A stretch of 7,883 bases of DNA from Promethearchaeota archaeon (GTDB lineage: Archaea; Asgardarchaeota; Lokiarchaeia; Sigyniarchaeales; Promethearchaeaceae). The stretch is from positions 1-7,883 of the forward strand of contig WJKO01000611.1 in assembly GCA_014729055.1 (NCBI GenBank), written 5' to 3'. Of this stretch, positions 1 through 4,861 are shown one piece after another; position 1 is the stretch's first letter, and each line of letters starts with the position of its first letter. The translations under genes were made by a program, and so were the position numbers. The notes under the pieces were generated by a model that did not search any database, had not been told where the DNA came from, and was given only the letters and a program-made list of their open reading frames with translations.

Positions 1-146
1 GATAAGCTGAGTTCGGGGAACAAGAGTAATTCTACCTTTTCCTTAACGCCTTTTTTTGTCCACTCCTTAATTTTTTCCAAATTTTCATCAATATTTCCCG
101 GAATGGCTGCTAAGCTACAAGCACCTACTCGTAAAAGATCTTGCAT
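1..146 (-). CDS. Carbon-nitrogen hydrolase (nitrilase superfamily), N-terminal fragment cut by the window edge
   Basis: The reverse strand from the ATG at 146-144 is open to the left edge and encodes 48 residues, starting MQDLLRVGACSL. The stretch matches the N-terminus of the nitrilase/amidase superfamily: a first beta strand (VGACSL), an N-x-(D/E)-x-N-L-x-K-I helix (residues 18-26), then a hydrophobic strand ending in FPEL (residues 43-46). The Glu at 45 is at the place of the first residue of the Glu-Lys-Cys catalytic triad; the Lys and Cys would lie outside the window. Members hydrolyse amide or nitrile C-N bonds in the cytosol, and the substrate cannot be told from this part. An in-frame stop codon lies 10 bases upstream of the ATG (156-158), so this ATG is the only good start. 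No clear ribosome binding site precedes it. It is divergent from the phosphatase gene. Confidence 0.8.
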   Translation of the reverse strand, partial: MQDLLRVGACSLAAIPGNIDENLEKIKEWTKKGVKEKVELLLFPELSL

Positions 147-199
147 GGTGATAAGTCAGCTGTTAAAAAATAAAAATCTATGCCAAAGAGTTGCCTTTA

Positions 200-214
200 A
201 GTTATGTTATAACT
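200..214. promoter_or_regulatory. Small perfect dyad AGTTAT-GTT-ATAACT, candidate operator or TATA element
   Basis: AGTTAT (200-205) and ATAACT (209-214) are exact reverse complements around a 3-base centre. The dyad contains TTATAA (207-212). Read on the minus strand this could be the TATA element of the nitrilase-like gene, giving a start site near 183 and a leader of about 35-40 bases. A regulator binding here could affect both divergent genes. This is inference from pattern only, and short A/T dyads arise easily by chance. Confidence 0.3.
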
Positions 215-262
215 AAATACTAAATACATGAGAAAAAACATATATTTTCATTATTGCTTCTA

Positions 263-278
263 AGAAAATATATAAAAC
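263..278 (+). promoter_or_regulatory. Candidate archaeal promoter (purine-rich BRE plus TATATAAAA) for the phosphatase gene
   Basis: A purine-rich stretch (AGAAAA, 263-268) is followed by TATATAAAA at 269-277, the typical order of the TFB-recognition and TATA elements in archaea. Transcription would start about 25 bases downstream, near 300, leaving a leader of about 34 bases before the ATG at 334. A second, closer TATA-like string, TTATAAAA at 308-315, would give a nearly leaderless message. The leader has only a weak GTGAT (326-330) as a possible ribosome binding site. Confidence 0.5.
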
Positions 279-333
279 AAGAATTATCCATATAGATTAG
301 ATATTTCTTATAAAAAATGCAAATTGTGATTTT

Positions 334-2001
334 ATGGAAAATAACAAAAAAGGTAGATTTTCAATCTTGAAAATCCCAGATTATAAGGATTTACCAAAAT
401 GGAAGATTCCATTCAAAATATTTGGACGTATTATTATGTTTCTGCTATTTCTCGTCTGTGGTGTGGGGTTACCGGTAGCAGTCGCAATATTTTGGGAAGA
501 CATCGTTTATCAAGGAACATATGATTTTTTCGGCGTTCAGCTCTCCACGATAGTCATTGCGATTATCGCTCTCTCAATACTCGTCCCAATTGGAATTTAT
601 GGTCTTATTGTCAGTGTTAAAATGATAATAACCGATCTACAAATGAAAAAATTTAGACTCACATTAGCACCGAAAATCGGGGCAATTACTATAATCATTT
701 TATCTATAAGTGCCGTGCTTTATTATACACCTGGTTGGTATCTTTATTTGGGAATTAATCCTAAGTGGGGACCGTATATTGCGTTTCATGGAGATGATGG
801 AATGCAAATCAGTTGGGATACTCGATCGAAGACGGAATCAAAGATCGTGTATGGAACGGATCCCAACAATTTGGATTTAGAAGCCACTGGCGGTGAATAT
901 TTCTGGGAAACGGGTGAAAAATCTCTCCATCATTGTGTTGCAATCACTGGTTTAACATCTAACCAAAAATATTATTACAAGATACCTGGATTTGATAATA
1001 ATCTCTACTACTTCACAACTGCACCGTCACCAACTTCTGGAGAGGAAGTTTCGTTTACCATCTTAGGCGATACTCAAGGCAACCTAAATATACAAAAGCA
1101 AAATATTGGATGTATGAATGCTAAATTCGGTATAGAAGGTCTAAATTTTACTGTCGTGTGTGGAGACAATGTTAATGATGACGATAATATTGCAGAATGG
1201 GATATGCTGTTTAATAAGCAATCCTACGGAAAGATCGCTCCATACGTTCCTTATCACGTCTCATCAGGTAATCATGAATGTGGGACAATGAATGATGATC
1301 CAGATTATCCTCCAAGACAAAACTTGAAACTATTTCATCAGAATAAGTTCTTGAAGACACGGGAAATTGAGCCGGGAGACTGGGATATCGGTTATTATTA
1401 TTCATTCAATTATTCAAATGTTCATATGGTCATTTTGGATAATTTCAACAGTAACGAAGAGTTATCCGATGGTCAAGTAGACTGGTTAATTCAAGATTTA
1501 GAGCGCAATAGCGATAATTGGAAGTTTCTCTGTTTTCATCATTCGATGTATTCGTCTTCAGACCACGGTTCGTATCCAGATCTGGCTGAAATATTAGAGC
1601 CAATCATGCACGAACAACAAATACATGCTATATTTTATGGACATGATCACATCTATGAATATTATGAAGTAAACGGAACCGAACCACATAAAACGTATTG
1701 TTTCCTCTGTGCTGGTGGCGGCGGATCGCTAAAACAAGTAACAAATCCTGAAAAGATGGGAGAACGTGTATGGCCCACAGAACAATCTTATGTTAATGAG
1801 TGGGGTAATTATGTTTTGGAGATTGGATCTTGGACTACTGATGATCGATTTGAGACTCAATACGGATGGGAATGGCAAGTTTATGCAGAACGCACACACC
1901 ACTATATGCAAGTTTCAGTAGATGGTAATGTCGCAACATTCAATGCATATAGAACGGTCGATAACAGCCTTATTAAATCGTACTCCTATGTTAAAACATA
2001 A
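334..2001 (+). CDS. Membrane-anchored purple acid phosphatase-like metallophosphoesterase
   Basis: A 555-residue protein predicted to hydrolyse phosphate monoesters outside the cell. A Lys-rich N-terminus (1-29) is followed by three hydrophobic helices at about 31-54, 71-98 and 114-134, which place the rest outside. Residues about 146-230 look like the Fn3-type N-terminal domain of purple acid phosphatases (I-S-W-D, K-I-V-Y-G, I-T-G-L, Y-Y-Y-K-I, F-T-T-A). The catalytic domain follows: GDTQ (D246), GDNVN (D278), GNHE (N313, H314), FHHSMY (H403) and GHDH (H437, H439). Two ligands are unusual. Motif I has Gln248 where generic metallophosphoesterases have DxH, and Asn281 sits at the place of the metal-binding Tyr in GDxxY of classical purple acid phosphatases. 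The other ligands are intact, so activity is likely, perhaps with altered metal preference. The ATG at 334 suits the promoter and the membrane-anchor start. A T-rich stretch follows the stop, so the gene is probably a single unit. The true substrate is unknown; phosphodiesters or nucleotides are possible. Confidence 0.88.
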   Translation: MENNKKGRFSILKIPDYKDLPKWKIPFKIFGRIIMFLLFLVCGVGLPVAVAIFWEDIVYQGTYDFFGVQLSTIVIAIIALSILVPIGIYGLIVSVKMIITDLQMKKFRLTLAPKIGAITIIILSISAVLYYTPGWYLYLGINPKWGPYIAFHGDDGMQISWDTRSKTESKIVYGTDPNNLDLEATGGEYFWETGEKSLHHCVAITGLTSNQKYYYKIPGFDNNLYYFTTAPSPTSGEEVSFTILGDTQGNLNIQKQNIGCMNAKFGIEGLNFTVVCGDNVNDDDNIAEWDMLFNKQSYGKIAPYVPYHVSSGNHECGTMNDDPDYPPRQNLKLFHQNKFLKTREIEPGDWDIGYYYSFNYSNVHMVILDNFNSNEELSDGQVDWLIQDLERNSDNWKFLCFHHSMYSSSDHGSYPDLAEILEPIMHEQQIHAIFYGHDHIYEYYEVNGTEPHKTYCFLCAGGGGSLKQVTNPEKMGERVWPTEQSYVNEWGNYVLEIGSWTTDDRFETQYGWEWQVYAERTHHYMQVSVDGNVATFNAYRTVDNSLIKSYSYVKT

Positions 2002-2038
2002 CTTCTCTTTTCATATTTTCTTCGTATTTTTTATTTTT
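2002..2038 (+). terminator. T-rich terminator-like tract after the phosphatase gene
   Basis: Immediately after the stop codon comes a pyrimidine-rich stretch with several T runs (CTTTTC, ATTTTC, a six-T run at 2027-2032, a five-T run at 2034-2038) and no hairpin. Archaeal polymerase commonly terminates at such U-rich tracts. The next gene, which has its own promoter-like box, lies more than 200 bases further on. Confidence 0.5.
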
Positions 2039-2113
2039 AATTCTGTCATCTATAGTTGAGAAAGACTTAAAATTTAGTAATTGAAATATAAAACTAATAG
2101 TTCTATAATATCT

Positions 2114-2156
2114 GTTCATCAATCGGATTCCACCATTTAAACATTATTTGTTGAAC
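2114..2156. promoter_or_regulatory. Imperfect inverted repeat just upstream of the PLD-gene promoter
   Basis: GTTCATCAA at 2114-2122 and TTGTTGAAC at 2148-2156 are reverse complements at eight of nine positions, separated by 25 bases. The right arm ends six bases before the TATA-like box at 2163. This is where an archaeal activator or repressor could touch the transcription complex. No regulator family can be named. The rest of the 2039-2243 gap holds no open frame or RNA gene that I can support. Confidence 0.3.
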
Positions 2157-2162
2157 GGATAC

Positions 2163-2169
2163 TATATAA
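2163..2169 (+). promoter_or_regulatory. Candidate TATA box for the PLD-family gene
   Basis: TATATAA sits 75 bases upstream of the TTG start, preceded by GAACGGA (2153-2159) in the BRE position. Initiation would fall near 2190, giving a leader of about 50 bases that includes the ribosome binding site at 2232. A second box, TATTTAAA at 2213-2220, would place initiation about at the start codon itself. The presence of a ribosome binding site favours the upstream box. Confidence 0.45.
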
Positions 2170-2231
2170 GAAGATTATATTTTTCGAGAGATCTTCCGAC
2201 AAAATTATCATGTATTTAAAATATGTAGAAT

Positions 2232-2236
2232 GAGGG
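2232..2236 (+). promoter_or_regulatory. Ribosome binding site GAGGG that fixes the TTG start of the PLD gene
   Basis: GAGGG ends seven bases before the TTG at 2244, an ideal spacing. The nearby ATG at 2230 is in another frame and hits a stop after three codons. The site therefore supports TTG as the true start. Confidence 0.6.
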
Positions 2237-2243
2237 AATAAAT

Positions 2244-3668
2244 TTGAGTAAAATTCGATTATCAAAATTAAGTAAAAAATTAAGGTCTTCATCGCAAATT
2301 ATTATTTGGTTATTAATTTTAGAAATAATACTATCCATCGGAAGTATGGTATCTATTTCCACAGATCGATTTGGTTCCCAATCTATTAAGGATCAATCCA
2401 TTGAGGCTTCTGAATCTGTCTATGTTAATCTATTTAGTGCCCAGACATTTACTGGGAGCATGAAAATTACTGCAATGGCATCACCAGATAGTTGTTTTGA
2501 AATAGTGGAGCAACTTCTACTAGACGCAGATACGTCCATATATGTTTCTGTTTACACCCTATCTTCCCCGTATTTGATGGAAGCACTTATCGATAGGATT
2601 GAAAATGGTATAGATGTCAAGCTATTACTTGAAAAAGAGCAAGTAAACTATCATGAAAAGAATTATAATCGCTGGACGTTAAAAAATCTAACAGAAATCT
2701 CGCATAATGGGAATTATGCGCAAGGTAAATGGGCTAATTCTTCAACCAGAGAAGAACATCCAGAAGATGATACGCTTTTTCAATATCAACATTCCAAGTA
2801 TGCAATCATTGATGATGATACTTTAATACTTTCAAGCGGAAATTGGGGGAGATCTAGCTGTCCAAAACCACAAGATGATGGAGATGTGGACGGAAACAGA
2901 GATTGGTGGGTTGCGTTAGATGGGACGACGTCTACCCAAGCCCAGCAAGTTGTAGATTATTTTGACGATGTATTTGCATATGATTGGAGTGAAGGATTTG
3001 CGTATGATGAGTCCGTGGATGGTGCAGGATATGGTCAATCCTATGATCGATCAGGTAGCAGTTATATACCAACTACAGCACAAACATTCACAGAAAGTAT
3101 GTCAATAACACCTATTCTTTCACCCGATACTTCATTTACACAGACAAGATCCTTAATTCAGAGTGCGACCAGTAGTCTGCAAATAGAAACTATGTACTTA
3201 AAAGATGGATTGGATGAAATTGTAAATGATATTATAGACAGACATAATGCAGGTGTTGATGTGGAAGTAATACTCAGTGACTCAAGCAGTGATGATACTG
3301 CGGTAAATCAACTTTTAGATGCGGGTATTGAAGTTAAACGTTCTAAACCGAATATGGACGCACCAAACCCAAATCCATTTGATACCATGCATAATAAAGG
3401 AATTATCGTGGACGGGGATACAATATTGGTTAGTTCAATTAATTGGTCTCCTGCATCCGTATTTAATAATAGAGAATCAGGATTAATCATTGAATCAAGT
3501 TCAGTTGCAGAATATTACGGAGATCTTTTCACATATGACTGGGGTGGGTCTGAATGGTGGGATCCCGATTATAATCCTAATGGTGATCCGTCGTCTTTTA
3601 AAATCTGGTATCTTCTTATTCCGATCGGCGTAATTGCAGCTGTTATTGTCTATAAAGAATTTGCGTAA
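2244..3668 (+). CDS. Exterior phospholipase D-superfamily protein with two HKD motifs and a membrane helix at each end
   Basis: A 474-residue protein. A basic N-terminus precedes a membrane helix at about 18-36, and a second helix lies at about 452-471, so the middle is predicted to sit outside the cell. The middle contains two PLD domains, each with a full HxK(x4)D(x6)SSxN motif: H183, K185, D190, N200, and H383, K385, D390, N400. Two HKD motifs form one active site in this superfamily, which cleaves phosphodiesters in phospholipids or nucleic acids through a phosphohistidine. The halves look like an internal duplication: both begin AQTFT (66-70, 279-283) followed by an S-P-D motif, and both end with a (D/G)-(V/L)-F-x-YDW motif near 242-248 and 427-433. 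An acidic DGDVDG stretch at 212-217 resembles a calcium-binding loop. The start is TTG with GAGGG upstream. The aldolase gene begins 28 bases after the stop. Nuclease, phospholipase and transferase roles cannot be separated from sequence alone. Confidence 0.85.
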   Translation: MSKIRLSKLSKKLRSSSQIIIWLLILEIILSIGSMVSISTDRFGSQSIKDQSIEASESVYVNLFSAQTFTGSMKITAMASPDSCFEIVEQLLLDADTSIYVSVYTLSSPYLMEALIDRIENGIDVKLLLEKEQVNYHEKNYNRWTLKNLTEISHNGNYAQGKWANSSTREEHPEDDTLFQYQHSKYAIIDDDTLILSSGNWGRSSCPKPQDDGDVDGNRDWWVALDGTTSTQAQQVVDYFDDVFAYDWSEGFAYDESVDGAGYGQSYDRSGSSYIPTTAQTFTESMSITPILSPDTSFTQTRSLIQSATSSLQIETMYLKDGLDEIVNDIIDRHNAGVDVEVILSDSSSDDTAVNQLLDAGIEVKRSKPNMDAPNPNPFDTMHNKGIIVDGDTILVSSINWSPASVFNNRESGLIIESSSVAEYYGDLFTYDWGGSEWWDPDYNPNGDPSSFKIWYLLIPIGVIAAVIVYKEFA

Positions 3669-3696
3669 GTATTCTACAAAAAGAGAGAAATAGCAA

Positions 3697-4362
3697 ATGA
3701 AAAACACAAACTCTACCATAGACAGGTCAGAATTAGTTGACTCATTGAAACGAAATCCGATAATACCTGTTATAAAACTTCCGAAAACCGGAATAATTTT
3801 AGAACTTGCGGACGCATTACAAAAGGGGGGCATAAAATGGCTCGAAATAACCTTCAGAAATGAGTTTTGTGAATCTGCATTAACCACCTTAAAAGAATCG
3901 GGAATTCCAATCCATTATGGGGCGGGGACTGTAAGGACTATTGAACAAGTCCAAAAAGCATATGATGCAGGTGCAGAGTTTATTGTGAGCCCAGGATTAA
4001 ATGAAAATGTCGTCAAAAAAGCAAACAAATTAGGAATTCCATTTTTTCCGGGCGTTGATTCTACATTGGGAATTGAGAAAGCACAAAAATTAAAACTCAA
4101 TATTTTGAAAATGTATCCCGCGAATTTAATGGGTGGTGCAAAGTGGTGTAAAGCCATGGCAGGACCATATTTTGACGTTAAATTTATACCTAGTGGAGGC
4201 GTCAATCTCGACAACCTTGCGGATTATTTAAAACAAGATAATGTGCTAGCTTGTGGAGGAAGTTTTCTGGCACCTTCTCGACTATTAAATGAAGGAAGGT
4301 TCGATGAAATAACGGATATCGGAAAAAAAGCCGTAGAAATTGTAAGATCCATTCGAAATTAA
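3697..4362 (+). CDS. eda: 2-dehydro-3-deoxy-phosphogluconate (KDPG) / 4-hydroxy-2-oxoglutarate (KHG) aldolase
   Basis: A 221-residue cytosolic class I aldolase of the usual length for the family, which splits KDPG into pyruvate and glyceraldehyde 3-phosphate (Entner-Doudoroff pathway) or 4-hydroxy-2-oxoglutarate into pyruvate and glyoxylate. The family signposts are in order: IIPVIK (22-27), the catalytic Glu in WLEITFRN (E50, with R54), GAGTV (75-79), FIVSPGL (95-101), FPGVDS (117-122), the Schiff-base Lys in ILKMYPAN (K138), PSGGV (165-169) and CGGSF (186-190). The lysine segment is usually LKFFPA, so KMYPAN is a mild variant. The ATG is preceded by a weak GAGAG (3683-3687). The gene lies 28 bases after the PLD gene on the same strand with no visible terminator or TATA box between them, so the two may be co-transcribed. 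No kinase, dehydratase or other sugar-acid gene is in the window, so the exact substrate is open. Confidence 0.93.
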   Translation: MKNTNSTIDRSELVDSLKRNPIIPVIKLPKTGIILELADALQKGGIKWLEITFRNEFCESALTTLKESGIPIHYGAGTVRTIEQVQKAYDAGAEFIVSPGLNENVVKKANKLGIPFFPGVDSTLGIEKAQKLKLNILKMYPANLMGGAKWCKAMAGPYFDVKFIPSGGVNLDNLADYLKQDNVLACGGSFLAPSRLLNEGRFDEITDIGKKAVEIVRSIRN

Positions 4363-4380
4363 AATTATCTTAATAATTAT

Positions 4381-4390
4381 CTATAAAAAG
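4381..4390 (+). promoter_or_regulatory. Candidate TATA box CTATAAAAAG for the DsrE-family gene
   Basis: CTATAAAAAG lies in the short gap after the aldolase gene. Initiation about 25 bases downstream would fall near 4411, at or just before the two candidate ATG codons (4411, 4420), giving a leaderless or very short-leader message. This argues against the in-frame GTG at 4390, which overlaps the box. Confidence 0.45.
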
Positions 4391-4419
4391 TGTCTATATA
4401 TCGAAGAAAGATGATAAAA

Positions 4420-4773
4420 ATGAAGAAAAAGTATGCGCTTTATGCATTTAATGGGGATCCCATGTGTGTCGTCCATGTGTGGCTGAATGCCCTCGATATG
4501 CGCGAAAAAGGTTACGAAGTTAAAGTCATTGTCGAAGGTTCTGCTACCAAGATGATAAAAGAATATCATGAAAATGAAGATGCATTCTTCCGAAACTTAT
4601 ATCTCAAGGTAAAGGAAAAAGGTCTTATTGCAGCAGTATGTAAAGCATGTTCGAATAAGATGGGTTCGTTAGAAGCTGCAAAATCCGAAGATTTACCCAT
4701 AGAAGGAAGCATGTCAGGTCATCCCCCCATGTCAAAATACATCGAAGAAGGATATGAAATCATTAATTTCTAA
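4420..4773 (+). CDS. Small DsrE/DsrF-like family protein
   Basis: A 117-residue cytosolic protein beginning MKKKYALYAF, the usual first strand of the DsrE-like fold. A longer frame opens at a GTG at 4390 and another ATG lies at 4411. I chose 4420 because homologues that I recall start at this strand and the GTG overlaps a TATA-like box. Visible features are F-N-G-D-P-M-C (10-16, C16), an amphipathic helix LNALDM, the strand YEVKVIVEG (32-40), a C-K-A-C pair (C74, C77) followed by N-K-M-G, and S-G-H-P-P-M (99-104) near the C-terminus. DsrE-type proteins include sulfur carriers that move persulfide sulfur between enzymes. The conserved cysteines fit a thiol or persulfide role, but this subgroup is usually annotated only as a cytoplasmic protein of unknown function. 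No DsrF/DsrH or sulfur-reduction genes are adjacent. The 3' end faces the large minus-strand gene. Confidence 0.82.
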   Translation: MKKKYALYAFNGDPMCVVHVWLNALDMREKGYEVKVIVEGSATKMIKEYHENEDAFFRNLYLKVKEKGLIAAVCKACSNKMGSLEAAKSEDLPIEGSMSGHPPMSKYIEEGYEIINF

Positions 4774-4795
4774 AAGATAATAAGTTAACTAATCT

Positions 4796-4814
4796 TTTTG
4801 ACGTTCCGTCAAAA
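4796..4814. terminator. Perfect 8-bp hairpin between convergent genes, possible bidirectional terminator
   Basis: TTTTGACG (4796-4803) and CGTCAAAA (4807-4814) are exact reverse complements around a 3-base loop. The hairpin sits 22 bases after the stop of the DsrE gene and 44 bases after that of the convergent gene. A five-T run (4795-4799) in the plus-strand arm, and the T run read from the minus strand, could both serve as U-rich termination signals. The T runs lie in the 5' arm of the hairpin, unlike a bacterial intrinsic terminator, so the role is inferred from position. Confidence 0.45.
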
Positions 4815-4861
4815 TAACGCTGTATTTTCCGCGCAATCGCTATACCAGCCAACCCGCGTTA
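4815..4861 (-). other. GC-richer inverted-repeat segment at the end of the 914-residue gene
   Basis: TAACGC (4815-4820) and GCGTTA (4856-4861) are exact reverse complements enclosing 35 bases that are visibly richer in G and C than their surroundings. On the minus strand the outer arm begins with the stop codon of the large gene, and the structure is followed by TTTT, so it could act as that gene's terminator or 3' stabilising stem. A tRNA-like reading was considered and not supported. Confidence 0.3.

Larger units (their letters stand above)
147..333. promoter_or_regulatory. Divergent intergenic region between the nitrilase-like gene and the phosphatase gene
   Basis: This 187-base, very AT-rich gap must hold promoters for both outward-facing genes. 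It contains a perfect 6-bp dyad at 200-214, a tandem 7-bp repeat CTAAATA at 213-226, and a strong TATA-like box at 269-277. I see no open reading frame worth reporting in it. Confidence 0.6.

Noticed and set aside
200..226. Short repeats (dyad and tandem CTAAATA) considered as a CRISPR leader or repeat unit
   Set aside because: The units are far too short, with only two copies and no spacers.
3501..3887. Minus-strand open frame of 128 codons
   Set aside because: It spans the end of the PLD gene, the gap and the start of the aldolase gene in antisense. Both plus-strand genes are well supported by motifs, and the antisense product has no recognisable features.
3915..4214. Minus-strand open frame of 99 codons
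   Set aside because: It lies entirely antisense to the catalytic core of the aldolase gene and is a shadow of it.
4390..4419. GTG-initiated N-terminal extension of the DsrE-family gene
   Set aside because: It overlaps a likely TATA box, lacks a ribosome binding site and adds residues not expected before the first strand of the fold.
4815..4861. Possible tRNA fragment on the minus strand, with GGTTGGCTGGTATAGCG resembling a D-arm
   Set aside because: No anticodon arm, T-loop or acceptor pairing of the right size can be found, and the segment is shorter than a tRNA. A degenerate remnant cannot be excluded but is not supported.
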